Source of the DNA: Fulvimarina manganoxydans | GTDB taxonomy: Bacteria; Pseudomonadota; Alphaproteobacteria; Rhizobiales; Rhizobiaceae | NCBI RefSeq assembly: GCF_900176465.1 | Contig: NZ_FWXR01000010.1 | Span: 1 to 64,000 of the forward strand | Direction: 5' to 3' | Length of the DNA: 64,000 nucleotides | Shown here: piece after piece, positions 1-10,905 of the stretch | How the letters are laid out: each line of letters opens with the position of its first letter | How positions within the stretch are numbered: the first letter of the stretch is position 1 | Translations under genes and position numbers: made by a program | Notes under the pieces: model-generated | Databases searched by the model: none | Told to the model about the DNA's origin: nothing | Seen by the model: only the letters and a program-made list of their open reading frames with translations

Positions 1-288
<288 letters not shown>

Positions 289-612
289 CCGGAAAGACAG
301 TCGCTCTCCCCCAGGGGGAGAAGTCGTCGGTGCTTGCTGCCGGCAGCTGAGACAAGTCGCCAAGGTCATCGTCAAGACCACTGTCGGTCGCAAAGCCTTG
401 GAATAAAAGCTTTTCGCAGGATGTGTGAATGTCGTAGGTGCGGGGACCGAGAATGACGCGCGCGATGAAGGCCAAGGCCGGACCTTCGAGTGCCGAGCAC
501 TCGAAATAGACCGTCTGAAGACACCGTCGTGTACTCTGATCCCGATTGATCGCGTTTCACTTGAGTCGTCGGGGCGGGGAAGCCTGGTTCCGCCCTTGCA
601 GAACGCCGTTCT
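289..612. other. Intergenic stretch with no recognisable gene; short RIME-like remnant near 542-566
   Basis: Several short overlapping frames exist here but none resembles a protein I know. They look like chance frames of GC-rich DNA or decayed sequence beside the insertion element. The run CCGATTGATCGCGTTTCACT at 542-561 matches one arm of the RIME-like repeats found intact at 45027, 49604 and 57001. A truncated copy of that repeat is therefore likely to lie upstream of the transporter gene. Confidence 0.45.
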
Positions 613-2154
613 GTGGCCGAAGACGGTCCGAAAGCCTCTCGCCTTCCATCAAGGGACGAAAAAGCCTTGCAGTCCGCAGATGCTCAGACCCCGGCGGCCG
701 AGGTCGATCCGCGCCGCTGGATCACGCTCGCCGTGCTCCTCACCGCCGGTTTCATGAACCTCATCGACGTGACCATCGTCAATGTCGCGATCCCCAGCCT
801 CAAGGCCGATTTCGGCGCGACGAGCTCCGAAATCGAATGGGTCGTGGCGGGCTATATCGTCGCCTTCGCCCTGGGGCTTCTGCCACTCGGCCGGCTCGGC
901 GATCTCGTCGGGCGAAAGCGCATGTTCCTCATGGGCGTCGCCGGCTTCACCCTGTGCTCTGCCCTGTGCGGTCTCAGCCCGACGATCGACGTCTTGATCG
1001 CCGCCCGTCTGGCGCAAGGCTTCTCCGCCGCGATGATGATGCCGCAGGTACTCGCCCTCGTGCAGGTCACCTTTCCCGACCATGAGCGCGGCTTTGCCTT
1101 TTCGCTGTTCGGCGTCACGGCGGGGCTCGCCTCGGTCGCCGGGCCTCTCGCCGGCGGCGCCCTGATCTCGGCCGATCTCTACGACCTCGTCTGGCGGCCG
1201 ATCTTCCTCGTCAATCTGCCCATCGGCCTCCTCACGATCCTCGCCGGCTGGCGCTTCATCCCGAATGTCTCGCCCAGCCGCCGGGAGCGGATCGATGTCG
1301 TCGGCGTGCTTCTCGGCGCGGCGACGGTGTTTGCGATCATCATTCCCCTGGTGGAAGGGCGGGAGGTCGGCTGGCCGCTCTGGTGCTTTGCGATGCTCGC
1401 CGCCGCCCTGCCGCTCGCCATTGCCTTCATTGTCTGGGAACGGCACCGCGAGCGGATCGGTGCGACCCAGCTCTTGCCGATGAGCCTCATCCGCAACCGG
1501 CATTTCCTGACCGGGCTCGCCATGACATCGAGCCTTTTCGCCGGGATTCCCGGCTTCTTCTTCATCACGGCGGTATTCCTGCAGGTCGGCTTCGGCTATT
1601 CGCCCCTCGAATCCGGCGTGGCGACAGTCCCCTTCCCCGTCGGCGTCTTCATCGCGTCCCTGGTCTCCGGCAAATTCGGTTCGCGGGCCGCGAAGGCCCG
1701 GCTCGTCGCGGGCCCGCTCATTCTCGCCGCCGGCATGACGATCCTTTATGCCGTCGTCCTCTCGATCGGCGAGACGGTCAGCCAGTGGAGTCTGGTTCTA
1801 CCGCTCTTTCTGTGCGGTCTCGGCATGGGCATCACCGTCGCCCCGCTCTTCGCCACGATCCTGAGGGCCGTCGAGAACCGGGATGCCGGATCGGGTTCGG
1901 GCGCGCTTCAATCCTTCCAGCAGATCGGCGGAGCGCTGGGCGTTGCCGTCAGCGGCGAGATCTTCTTCCGAACGGTCGGGGAGACCGGCGCGGGCGCTGG
2001 CATATTCCGTGAAGCCTTCGGGGCATCGATCCTCTTCGAGATCGGCGTGTTTCTGCTTCTCGCCTTTCTGTCGAGCCGGCTTCCTTCCGGTCTCGGCGAG
2101 CGGGATGATCGTGCGCATGCAAAAGCGCCACCCGCTCCGCCCGTCGAAAATTGA
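613..2154 (+). CDS. MFS efflux transporter, DHA2 (EmrB/QacA-like) family
   Basis: The 513-residue protein is predicted to be an inner-membrane proton-coupled exporter of the 14-helix DHA2 type. The first helix follows a soluble N-terminus of about 35 residues and contains the family hallmark FMNLIDVTIVNVAIP (about residues 47-61). The motif A region GRLGDLVGRKRMF lies between helices 2 and 3 at about residues 98-110. Further hydrophobic segments continue to about residue 490, followed by a short charged tail. The start is a GTG with no strong ribosome site, and no in-frame ATG lies before the first helix, so the true start is uncertain. The drug or metabolite exported cannot be inferred. The gene stands alone, next to the insertion-element fragment. 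Confidence 0.88.
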   Translation: MAEDGPKASRLPSRDEKALQSADAQTPAAEVDPRRWITLAVLLTAGFMNLIDVTIVNVAIPSLKADFGATSSEIEWVVAGYIVAFALGLLPLGRLGDLVGRKRMFLMGVAGFTLCSALCGLSPTIDVLIAARLAQGFSAAMMMPQVLALVQVTFPDHERGFAFSLFGVTAGLASVAGPLAGGALISADLYDLVWRPIFLVNLPIGLLTILAGWRFIPNVSPSRRERIDVVGVLLGAATVFAIIIPLVEGREVGWPLWCFAMLAAALPLAIAFIVWERHRERIGATQLLPMSLIRNRHFLTGLAMTSSLFAGIPGFFFITAVFLQVGFGYSPLESGVATVPFPVGVFIASLVSGKFGSRAAKARLVAGPLILAAGMTILYAVVLSIGETVSQWSLVLPLFLCGLGMGITVAPLFATILRAVENRDAGSGSGALQSFQQIGGALGVAVSGEIFFRTVGETGAGAGIFREAFGASILFEIGVFLLLAFLSSRLPSGLGERDDRAHAKAPPAPPVEN

Positions 2155-2185
2155 GAGCAGAAAGACCCGGGGATACCGCAGTAGG

Positions 2186-3085
2186 CTAAAACTCCGTCTT
2201 CAACTCCGCCAAGGCTTCGCGATAGGTCGGATATCGGAAGCTATAGCCCGCCGCCTTCAGCTTGGCGTTGGAGACGCGCTTGTTCTCGCCATAGAAGCTG
2301 CGTGCCATGGGCGAGAGTTCGGCTTCGTCGAAGGGCGTTTCGGGGGGCGGCTCGATGCCGACAAGATCGGCCGCATGGGTGACGAGGTCTTGCGGCGGAG
2401 CCGGCTCGTCGTCGGTGACGTTGAAGACGCCGCCGAGATTTCGATCGGAGACAAGCGTGAGCGCTCCGGCAATGTCGTCCACATGGATGCGGTTGAAGAC
2501 TTGGCCCGGCTTGACGAGGCGCTTGGCGGTGCCCTTCGCCAGATTGACGAAGGTGTTGCGGCCAGGGCCATAAATGCCCGAAAGGCGCAGAATGGCGAGC
2601 GGCACGCCATGGGTTTTAGCAACGTCGGCCCAGGCCTCTTCGGCAGCGATGCGGGCCTTCGAGCGCTCGGAGACGGGCCGCGTCTCGCTCGTCTCGTCGA
2701 CCCATGCGCCATCGTGATCGCCATAGACGCCGACGGTCGACAGATAGCCGATCCATTCAAGATCAGGCGTGCCATGGCCGATGCGGTCGCGATACCAGCG
2801 CAGCACGGGATCGCCCTCCGGCGCATTCGCCCCGCCCACATGCGCCCCCTCCGGCGCTTTGTGGCCGGGCGGCACCGAGACGAGGAGATGGGTCGCGCGG
2901 GCAAGCGCCGCGTCGATCCCGTCGCCGGGCGCCTCGCCATCAAAGACGAAAGGCGTCAGGCCGTGAGCGGCGATGCGGCTCGCCTTGTCCTTGGAACGGA
3001 CCGTGACGCCGAGAACCGCGTCGAGATCGAGGCTTTCGACATAGCGGGAGGCGGAATAGCCATAGCCGAAGACGAAAAGTTTCAT
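2186..3085 (-). CDS. NAD(P)-dependent epimerase/dehydratase family protein (YeeZ-like SDR)
   Basis: The 299-residue protein has a Rossmann nucleotide-binding start (MKLFVFGYGYSASRY), an STVGVYGDHDG segment where extended SDR and YeeZ proteins carry their Ser/Tyr motif, and an RLSGIYGPGRN block followed by HVDDIAGAL. The classical YxxxK pair is not obvious, as in other YeeZ-type members, so enzymatic activity is uncertain. The chosen ATG overlaps the queG stop codon as ATGA, which shows translational coupling. It is the last gene of the run aldo/keto reductase, GFA, queG, SDR. The substrate is unknown. Confidence 0.8.
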   Translation of the reverse strand: MKLFVFGYGYSASRYVESLDLDAVLGVTVRSKDKASRIAAHGLTPFVFDGEAPGDGIDAALARATHLLVSVPPGHKAPEGAHVGGANAPEGDPVLRWYRDRIGHGTPDLEWIGYLSTVGVYGDHDGAWVDETSETRPVSERSKARIAAEEAWADVAKTHGVPLAILRLSGIYGPGRNTFVNLAKGTAKRLVKPGQVFNRIHVDDIAGALTLVSDRNLGGVFNVTDDEPAPPQDLVTHAADLVGIEPPPETPFDEAELSPMARSFYGENKRVSNAKLKAAGYSFRYPTYREALAELKTEF

Positions 3086-4272
3086 TCCATGCGCTCCGAA
3101 GCCGTTTCCCTCATGTCGCTCTTCCATCTTGCCGCAGCCTGCCACTCGTCTCGGACGATGTCGTCCCCCTCCCTATCAAGGGCCGGAGCCGAGCGCTGCA
3201 AGGCATCGTGCGGCGAAAGCTGCGCCAGGGCCCAGACGGCCATCGCGCGAACGAGCGGCTGATCGTCGGAAAGCAGCGCTTCGATATGCGGGAGAAACCC
3301 TGGATCGCCGGAATTGCCAGCCGCGACGAGACAATTGGAGACGAATTTCGCCCGGCCGATCCGCTTGATCGGCGAGCCCGAGAAGAGCTGGCGGAAGGCC
3401 GCATCGTCCAGGGCGAGCAGATCCGTCAGCCTCGGCGCCTTCAGATCCTCGCGCGCCACCAGCTTGGCTTCGCGTGCTTGCTTGGCGAATTTGTTCCAGG
3501 GGCAGACGGCGAGACAATCGTCGCAGCCATAGATGCGATTGCCCATGGCCTTTCGCAGAGGGCGCGGAATAACATGTTTGGTTTCGATGGTGAGATAAGA
3601 GATGCAGCGCCGGGCATCGAGCTGATAGGGCGCGGGAAAGGCATCCGTCGGGCAGGCGTCGAGACAGGCGCGGCAAGAGCCGCAGCGATCACTCGCCGGC
3701 TCGTCGGCTTCGAGCGGCAGGGTCGTGAAGATCGAGCCGAGAAAGAGCCAAGAGCCGAAATCGCGGGACAAGAGATTGGTGTGCTTGCCCTGCCAGCCGA
3801 GCCCGGCCATCGCCCCCAGCGGCTTTTCCATCACCGGTGCGGTATCGACGAAAACCTTGACCTCATGGTCGCCCAGGCCCCGGCGGCGGGCCTCGGCGAC
3901 GAGCCGACCGGCAAGCTCCTTCAGCTTGCCCTTGATGACGTCGTGATAGTCCCGGTGCCGGGCATAGACGGAAATCGCGCCGCGATCGGGCCGATCCAGA
4001 ATGGCGAGCGGGTCCTCGTCGGGCCCGTAATTCATGGCGAGAACGACGATCGATCGCACCTCGGGCCACAATGCTTTCGCCGAGCGCCGCCGATCGAGCG
4101 TCTCCGGCATCCACTCCATGGTGCCATGCCGACCGGCCTCGACAAATTCGGCGAGGCGCTCGCCGGCAAGGCCATCGCCCTCGCCCGGCGCGACGCCAAG
4201 GGCCGAAAAGCCCAGGCGGCGCGCGTCCTCGGTGAGAAAGGCCTTGAGGCCGATGGTGGCGGCATCCGTCAT
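3082..4272 (-). CDS. queG: Epoxyqueuosine reductase QueG
   Basis: QueG is a cobalamin-dependent iron-sulfur enzyme that reduces epoxyqueuosine to queuosine at position 34 of GUN-anticodon tRNAs. The 396-residue product has the DUF1730 N-terminal domain, the VFVDTAPVMEK block with the likely catalytic Asp near residue 142, and two 4Fe-4S motifs, CGSCRACLDACP near 207 and CDDCLAVCP near 250. A HEAT-like tail near 310-370 (LPHIEALLSDDQPLVRAMAVWAL) fits the tRNA-binding extension. A frame 12 codons longer exists, but MTDAATIGLKAFL is the family-like start. It is coupled to the downstream SDR gene by an ATGA overlap. Confidence 0.95.
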   Translation of the reverse strand: MTDAATIGLKAFLTEDARRLGFSALGVAPGEGDGLAGERLAEFVEAGRHGTMEWMPETLDRRRSAKALWPEVRSIVVLAMNYGPDEDPLAILDRPDRGAISVYARHRDYHDVIKGKLKELAGRLVAEARRRGLGDHEVKVFVDTAPVMEKPLGAMAGLGWQGKHTNLLSRDFGSWLFLGSIFTTLPLEADEPASDRCGSCRACLDACPTDAFPAPYQLDARRCISYLTIETKHVIPRPLRKAMGNRIYGCDDCLAVCPWNKFAKQAREAKLVAREDLKAPRLTDLLALDDAAFRQLFSGSPIKRIGRAKFVSNCLVAAGNSGDPGFLPHIEALLSDDQPLVRAMAVWALAQLSPHDALQRSAPALDREGDDIVRDEWQAAARWKSDMRETASERME

Positions 4273-4333
4273 CGGCCGGCATATGAGGCCATCGAGCGAT
4301 CGCCGCAAGCTGGCGGAAGCGATCGCCGAACGA

Positions 4334-4804
4334 TCAGCCCGCCGGCTTGCCGTCCCATTGGGAAAAGGCCTCGATCAATGGCCCGATGTCCTCCGCCTCC
4401 GGGAAGACATCGTAGCTGCGATGCACCGGCAGATCGATGAAGCTCAGCTTTTCACCCGTGCAGGTTTCCATGAAGGGTGCCATGTCGCCGGTCTCGTCGA
4501 GCATGGTCGAACGAATATTGACGACACTGGCCAGCTGCATAGGCCGGGTGAAGACCCAGCTTAGGCAAGAGGGACAGAAATAATGCTTATTGTCCCCCTT
4601 CAGCCCACCGATCACCGGCTCGCCCTTGGTGATGGTGAAACCTTCGGCCGGCACCATCACGGTCAGGGAGAAGGCACTGCCGGACATTCTCTGGCAGCCT
4701 CGGCAATGGCAGGCCGCCGTCATCATGGGCGGCCCGGACACGTCAAAGCGCAAGGCGCCGCATCGGCATCCGCCCTCCCGCGGCAGCTTCCAATCGCGTG
4801 ACAT
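4334..4804 (-). CDS. GFA-family (glutathione-dependent formaldehyde-activating enzyme/CENP-V) protein
   Basis: The 156-residue protein has the GFA zinc-ligand pattern: GGCRCGAL near residue 12, ACHCRGCQRMSGSAF near 31-45 and YFCPSCLSW near 75. GFA proteins carry two zinc ions. The founding member was reported to speed the glutathione-formaldehyde reaction, but most members have unproved roles. The gene starts 11 nt after the aldo/keto reductase stop and precedes queG by about 60 nt, so it is part of a minus-strand operon. A second, unrelated GFA gene lies between pheS and pheT. Confidence 0.88.
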   Translation of the reverse strand: MSRDWKLPREGGCRCGALRFDVSGPPMMTAACHCRGCQRMSGSAFSLTVMVPAEGFTITKGEPVIGGLKGDNKHYFCPSCLSWVFTRPMQLASVVNIRSTMLDETGDMAPFMETCTGEKLSFIDLPVHRSYDVFPEAEDIGPLIEAFSQWDGKPAG

Positions 4805-4815
4805 GGCGAAATCCC

Positions 4816-5805
<990 letters not shown>

Positions 5806-5904
5806 GGTCGAACACTCCTTTCGGGTTCGGGATGCAAGATGGCGCAGCGTCCAGGCTTTCGAAAGCCATTGCGCGGGACATGGGCTGTTCGATAGGATTC
5901 ACCA

Positions 5905-6789
5905 ATGGACCGATCTCTCCTCGCGCCGCTCAGTCTCTTCGCCGTGGTGGCGCGGTTGAAGAGTTTTCGCGCGGCTAGCCGCGAAACCGGGCTTTCGCCC
6001 TCTGCCATCAGCCATGCGGTCTCCAATCTAGAAGCCTCGCTCGGCGTGCGTCTCCTGAACAGGACCACACGATCGGTCTCCGAGACGCCGGAGGGCGCCG
6101 CGCTCTTGGCGAGCCTGTCGCCCGCGCTGTCCACCATTGCGGAGGCGGTCGACGGTCTTGGCGCGAGCATGGGCGAACCGACGGGGAGCCTGCGCATCTC
6201 CTTGCCCCGCTCGGCCTTCGAGATCGTCGTCTTGCCGAGGCTCGCGAGTTTCCGCGAGGCCTTCCCCAGGCTTCATGTGGATTTTTCGCTGGAAGAGGCC
6301 TTCGTCGATCTCGTCGCCGATGGTTTCGATGCTGGCATCCGCCTGTCGGAGGCGGTCGAGCAGGACATGATCCGTGTCGCCGTCAGCGGCCCGATGCGGC
6401 TTGCGGTGGTCGCCTCGCCCGGCTTTTGCGAGCGTCATGGTCGGCCCAACCATCCCAGTGAGCTCCCCGCTTTCTTAGGGATTCACCGGCGCTTCGCCTC
6501 CGGTCAGATCTATCGCTGGGAATTTGCCCGGGGCGAGGAGAGGATCGCCACGCTCCCGCAAGCCACGATTCTCGTCAACGACAGCGCGGCGAGCATTCAG
6601 GCCGCGATCGAGGGCGTTGGAATCGCCCTCGCGATCCGGCCGCAAATCGAGACGGCGTTGGCCGAGGGGCGTCTCGTCAGCCTGCTCGATGACTGGTTGC
6701 CGCCTTTCGACGGTTTCGCGCTGTTTTATCCGTCCCGTCGGCAGATGCGCCCGGCCTTACGCGCCTTTGTCGACCATTTCCGCCTCTGA
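5905..6789 (+). CDS. LysR-family transcriptional regulator
   Basis: This 294-residue protein has an N-terminal winged helix-turn-helix (about residues 3-62, with LKSFRAASRETGLSPSAISH as the recognition unit) and a LysR substrate-binding domain beyond residue 90. The GEPTGSLRISLPRSAFEIVVLP transition and the IQAAIEGVGIALAI loop are typical of the DsdC/PecT-like subgroup. It is divergently transcribed from the aldo/keto reductase operon with a 99-nt intergenic region. LysR proteins commonly control such a divergent neighbour, so aldehyde-responsive control is an inference from position. An AGGA ribosome site lies just before the ATG. Confidence 0.92.
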   Translation: MDRSLLAPLSLFAVVARLKSFRAASRETGLSPSAISHAVSNLEASLGVRLLNRTTRSVSETPEGAALLASLSPALSTIAEAVDGLGASMGEPTGSLRISLPRSAFEIVVLPRLASFREAFPRLHVDFSLEEAFVDLVADGFDAGIRLSEAVEQDMIRVAVSGPMRLAVVASPGFCERHGRPNHPSELPAFLGIHRRFASGQIYRWEFARGEERIATLPQATILVNDSAASIQAAIEGVGIALAIRPQIETALAEGRLVSLLDDWLPPFDGFALFYPSRRQMRPALRAFVDHFRL

Positions 6790-6805
6790 GGGTTCCCTCG
6801 TCCGA

Positions 6806-7498
6806 TCAGAAATCGAGATCGGCATAATGCTGGACGGGGGGCACGCCGCGTACGCGCTCGGTCAGGAGCGGGCGGAAGGAGGGGCGCGACTTCATCCGGC
6901 TGTACCAGTCCTTGGCCGCCGGTTCGTCATCCCATTGAACCTCGCCGAGATAATCGAGAATGGAGATGACGGCGGCCGCGGCGAGATCGGCCTGGGACAT
7001 ACGCGGACCGGCCAGCCAGTCGCGATTTTCGGTCAGCCAGCCGAGATAGCGAAAGTGATGCTTGAAATTCGCTCTCGCCGCCCGGATCGCGGACGCGTCC
7101 GGGGCGCCGCCCCCCTCGCCTTTCGGCATGTCGAGCTTGAACACGCGCTCGCGCACCAGATAGCGCGTCACCTCCTGGTCGAGCTTGTCCACGAACCATT
7201 CGGTCAGACGGCGCACCTCGGCGCGCTCGGCCGGCTTTTCCGGCATCAGCCGCTTGTCGCGCATGAAGACGCCGCGGGTCTCGTCAAGATATTCGCCGGC
7301 AATGATGCCACCGACGATCGCCGGCCCGTCATCCTCGATCATCACCGGAAGGGTCGCCGCCGGGTTCATCGCCAGAAAGGCTCGCCGCCGCTCCCAGGGC
7401 CGCTCCTCGATCAGTTCGCAGCGTTCGGCATATTCGCCGAGCAGCAGCCGGACGTAACGCGAGGCGGCAGACATGGGATGATGATACAGCTTGAGCAT
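6806..7498 (-). CDS. Glutathione S-transferase family protein
   Basis: The 230-residue product begins MLKLYHHPMSAASRYVRLLLGEY, a thioredoxin-fold GST N-terminal domain with Ser/Tyr candidates for activating glutathione. NPAATLPVMIEDDG with its cis-Pro and glutathione-binding region lies near residues 44-57. The all-helical C-terminal domain follows from about residue 90, ending in WYSRMKSRPSFRPLL. A longer frame extends upstream, but the canonical GST start is the ATG at 7498. It faces the 3' end of the LysR gene. The substrate is unknown. Confidence 0.88.
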   Translation of the reverse strand: MLKLYHHPMSAASRYVRLLLGEYAERCELIEERPWERRRAFLAMNPAATLPVMIEDDGPAIVGGIIAGEYLDETRGVFMRDKRLMPEKPAERAEVRRLTEWFVDKLDQEVTRYLVRERVFKLDMPKGEGGGAPDASAIRAARANFKHHFRYLGWLTENRDWLAGPRMSQADLAAAAVISILDYLGEVQWDDEPAAKDWYSRMKSRPSFRPLLTERVRGVPPVQHYADLDF

Positions 7499-7792
7499 TC
7501 GCCAGGGTCTATTGCCAATGAATCGGGCCCGCGCCACCCAGGCGGGAGGCGCCGGACGGGCTGCACAGTCAGCCCTCTTTTCTGATCGCGCAAAATGATT
7601 GCCAAAATGCGCTGCCCCCACCCTCGATCGTAGCGGAAGGTTAATGACTCTCGCGACATAGCAGCAGATGCGCCGCAAACAAGTGGGCGGCGAATCTCCC
7701 GCTGACGGCATCGATCACCCGGCCGCCATATCTTCACCGCCTTTCGAGCGAGAAGCGTCGCGGGCCAACCATAGCCGAAAGGATCGCAACGC

Positions 7793-8794
7793 ATGGATCT
7801 CGGTTCCGTCCTCGACGCCGTCATCCTCGGGATCACCGAGGGTCTCACCGAATTCATCCCCGTCTCCTCGACCGGCCATATTCTGCTTCTCGGCCAGGTT
7901 TTGGGATTTCATTCGGCTGGACGAAGCTTCGAAATCCTGATCCAGCTCGGGGCGATCCTGGCCATTCTCACCGTCTATTTCGGCAAGCTGTGGCACCTCT
8001 TCATCACGCTGCCGACGAGCGCGCAGAGCCGGCGCTTCGTGGCGGGGCTCGTCATCGCCTTCCTGCCGGCGGCCGTCATCGGGGTTCTCGCCCACGACTT
8101 CATAAAGACGGTGCTGTTCGAAACGCCGCTCGTCATCTGCGTGGCGCTGGTCGTCGGCGGCATCCTGCTTCTCGTCATCGACCGGATGCCGCTGAAGCGC
8201 CGCTATGACGACATCATGGACTATCCCCTGTCGCTCTGTCTGAAGATTGGCTTCTTTCAGTGTCTCGCCATGATCCCCGGCACATCGCGCTCGGGCGCGA
8301 CGGTGGCGGGCGCGCTCTTGATGGGCACGGACAAGCGCTCGGCGGCCGAGTTCTCCTTCTTCCTCGCCCTGCCGACCATGCTCGGCGCCTTCACCTATGA
8401 TCTTTACAAGAATTTCGACATTCTGACCGCCGACGATCTCGGCATCATCGCCATCGGCTTCGTCTGCGCGTTTGCCGCCGCCCTCTTCGTGGTGCGCACG
8501 CTGCTTGATTTCGTCTCGCGCCACGGCTTTGCGCCCTTTGCCTGGTGGCGCATCGCTGTCGGCCTCATCGGCATCGTGGTGATCCTCTTCGTGTCGCCCA
8601 CGACCCCGGTGGTTCCCGCGACCGCCAACCCGGCCGATGGCTACGGCACGGTCACGGCTCCGAAGGAGAGCCGGCCGGGGAGCGCGACAACAACCGATGC
8701 CGCCAAGGCCCCGTCTTCATCGGGCAACGGCACCTCCGACGGCGATGCGATCGGCGACATGATTCGCGGAGACGATCTGCGGCCTAGCGAATGA
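7793..8794 (+). CDS. uppP: Undecaprenyl-diphosphatase (BacA/UppP) with a long C-terminal tail
   Basis: UppP is an inner-membrane enzyme that dephosphorylates undecaprenyl pyrophosphate to recycle the lipid carrier for peptidoglycan and other envelope polymers. The catalytic signatures are present: [14 protein letters not shown] (about residues 14-27) and PGTSRSG (about 162-168). Eight or so hydrophobic segments end near residue 268. The last roughly 60 residues form a Pro/Ala/Ser/Thr-rich, hydrophilic tail that most BacA proteins (about 265-275 aa) lack. AAAGGA lies 8 nt before the ATG. Its 3' end overlaps the convergent TauE gene by 11 nt. Confidence 0.95.
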   Translation: MDLGSVLDAVILGITEGLTEFIPVSSTGHILLLGQVLGFHSAGRSFEILIQLGAILAILTVYFGKLWHLFITLPTSAQSRRFVAGLVIAFLPAAVIGVLAHDFIKTVLFETPLVICVALVVGGILLLVIDRMPLKRRYDDIMDYPLSLCLKIGFFQCLAMIPGTSRSGATVAGALLMGTDKRSAAEFSFFLALPTMLGAFTYDLYKNFDILTADDLGIIAIGFVCAFAAALFVVRTLLDFVSRHGFAPFAWWRIAVGLIGIVVILFVSPTTPVVPATANPADGYGTVTAPKESRPGSATTTDAAKAPSSSGNGTSDGDAIGDMIRGDDLRPSE

Positions 8795-9533
8795 GCCCGA
8801 GAAGGCCTCGCCGCAGAAGCTCGATGGCGAGCACCGTCAAAAGCAGCTTGAGGCCTATGCGAAAGCGCGCTTCCGGCAAGCGCTTGAGAAAAGCGGTGCC
8901 GGCAAGCGTTCCCAGAAAGCCGGTGGCGATCATCGCGGCTACGAGCCCGGCATAGGGCCAGAGCACGACACCGGCAGCGAGAAAGGCGATCACCTTCAAG
9001 GCATGCTGGCTCGCCGTGACCGCCGCCATGGTCGCGACCACCTGTTCGCGCTGGGAAAAGGCCCGCGAAAACAGCACCGCATTGAGCGGCCCGCTTGCCC
9101 CGACGAACATCGACAGAAAGGTCGTCACCGCCCCGGCCAGCGCATAATGCCAGTTCTTCAATCGCTCCAGCGAGGGCAGGCGCACGAAGACGGTCAGGAG
9201 AATGAAGCCGCCGAGAAGCGTCTGGAGAAGCGATTCGGGCAGGGAGACGACCATGCGCGCGCCAATAGCCGCTCCGATGAGTCCGCCCAGGATGAAGGGC
9301 ACGGCCTTTTCCCAAACGACCGCCCGGCGCTGGACGGCGAGCCGGCCGGCATTGGAAGCGAACTGGACGACGCCATGAAGCGGAATGAGCACCGCGACCG
9401 GCAAGACCAAGGTCATCAGCCCGAGAAGCGTCACGCCGCCGCCAAGCGCGAAAGCGGCCGTCAGGGCCGAGGTGAAGAAGCTCGCCACGATGAGGATGAG
9501 AACGGATGCGGTGGACAGATCAGGGGCCAGCAT
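8784..9533 (-). CDS. Sulfite exporter TauE/SafE (TSUP) family permease
   Basis: This protein of about 249 residues has seven to eight hydrophobic helices with the two-repeat TSUP pattern. The first repeat carries [19 protein letters not shown] and [14 protein letters not shown], and the second carries [13 protein letters not shown] and [12 protein letters not shown]. These match the Pfam TauE family, which includes sulfite, sulfolactate and other organic-anion exporters; the substrate here is unknown. A frame 28 codons longer exists, but its extra N-terminus is hydrophilic and unlike the family, so the ATG at 9533 is preferred. Its stop overlaps the end of uppP. Confidence 0.88.
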   Translation of the reverse strand: MLAPDLSTASVLILIVASFFTSALTAAFALGGGVTLLGLMTLVLPVAVLIPLHGVVQFASNAGRLAVQRRAVVWEKAVPFILGGLIGAAIGARMVVSLPESLLQTLLGGFILLTVFVRLPSLERLKNWHYALAGAVTTFLSMFVGASGPLNAVLFSRAFSQREQVVATMAAVTASQHALKVIAFLAAGVVLWPYAGLVAAMIATGFLGTLAGTAFLKRLPEARFRIGLKLLLTVLAIELLRRGLLGLIR

Positions 9534-9669
9534 GGCCGCCAAATCGCTCAAGACCGTGCTCCGATCCGAGGGGCCGCAAGCCTCGTAGCCTTCCCGAAAC
9601 CCATCCTGTCCCGGCAACGCGCCGACGGACGAAGCCCGTCAGCGAACGCCCGGCCGAGCACGGGAAGGC

Positions 9670-10680
9670 TCAGACCACGCCTTCCTGATCCTGGGCGTCC
9701 AAGCCGCCAGCCTGTGGCTGAGGCTGGGTGAACTGGCCCTGGGGCCGGAAGCGGATCAGATAGGAAGGCAGGATCGCATCGATCGAACGCGGGCGGATGC
9801 CGAAAGCATCCAAGGTGCGTCCCTCGCTCTTCGCCGCTTCGGACACGATATTGTCGTTCTGAAGCTGGCGCACCTGATCGGGGGTGATCAGCGCATTGGG
9901 CAGGAAGCGCATGAACCGGCCCATGGAGGCGGCCATCGGGAAGGGGATCGAGACGAAGCGGCGCTTTCGATTGATGATGCGCAGCATCTCTTCCATCATC
10001 TGACGGAAGGTGAGGACTTCCGGCCCACCGAGTTCGTAGACCTTGCCGCCCTCGACCGATCCCTCAACGGTCGCGGCGATCGCCTCGGCGACATCGACCA
10101 CATAGACCGGCTGGAACTTCGTCGTGCCGCCGCCGATCAGCGGCAGCGCCGGCGAGAAGCGCGACATATCGGCGAAACGGTTGAAGAACTGGTCTTCCGG
10201 CCCGAAGACGATCGAGGGCCGCAGGACATAGGCGTTCGGAACGGCGTCGAAGACCGACTGTTCGCCGGCGGCCTTGGTGCGGGCATATTTCGACGCGGAA
10301 TTGGCGTCGGCGCCGATGGCGGAGATCTGGGTGACGGGTGCGCCGACCTTGCGCGCAGCGTCCGCGACCGAGCGGGCGCCGAAGGACTGGACCGCATCGA
10401 AGGACTGCTTGCCGCTCTCGGACAGGATGCCGACAAGATTGATGACGTGATCGGCATTCTCGACCGCCCGATCCACCGACCAGCGATAGCGCAGATTGGC
10501 CTGGATCGGCAGGATTTGGCCGAGCTTGCCGGCGGTCTGGAGGTGATAGGCGAGATCGGGCCGGCGGCAGGCGACGCGAATGCGGTGGCCGCGCCGGGCG
10601 AGTGCCCGCGTCACATAGCGGCCGAGAAAGCCTGAGCCTCCGAACACCACCACCGTCTTGCCCGTATCGACAGCCGTCAT
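9670..10680 (-). CDS. Complex I NDUFA9-subunit-family protein (NAD-dependent epimerase fold)
   Basis: The 336-residue protein has a Rossmann start, VVVFGGSGFLGRYVTRALARRGH (about residues 9-31), an HVINLVGIL block and NAYVLRPSIVFGPEDQFFNRFA. This is the pattern of the atypical SDR5 group that includes mitochondrial NDUFA9 (NADPH-binding accessory subunit of complex I) and its alphaproteobacterial homologues. The YxxxK pair appears as KYARTKAAGE. Placement beside uppP is, from memory, common in Rhizobiales. Association with bacterial NADH dehydrogenase is an inference from family. Confidence 0.85.
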   Translation of the reverse strand: MTAVDTGKTVVVFGGSGFLGRYVTRALARRGHRIRVACRRPDLAYHLQTAGKLGQILPIQANLRYRWSVDRAVENADHVINLVGILSESGKQSFDAVQSFGARSVADAARKVGAPVTQISAIGADANSASKYARTKAAGEQSVFDAVPNAYVLRPSIVFGPEDQFFNRFADMSRFSPALPLIGGGTTKFQPVYVVDVAEAIAATVEGSVEGGKVYELGGPEVLTFRQMMEEMLRIINRKRRFVSIPFPMAASMGRFMRFLPNALITPDQVRQLQNDNIVSEAAKSEGRTLDAFGIRPRSIDAILPSYLIRFRPQGQFTQPQPQAGGLDAQDQEGVV

Positions 10681-10905
10681 CTCGATGTCTCCGTCCTGCC
10701 AAGCCACCGGGCGACCTCGCCGGGGCCTTGCCTTCTTCGAAGCCGGCTTGGCCGGCTTGAACGAGGCACATGGTTCGTCGTCCCGCCAAGGCGAGACCCG
10801 TTCCCCGGCTCATAACCTGTCACCCGCCTCAGGTGAAGGCGCATTCTAGCCGCATTCGCTTCGCCGCCTCGCCCTTTTGGGACGACGAGGCAGTGACAAA
10901 CGACC

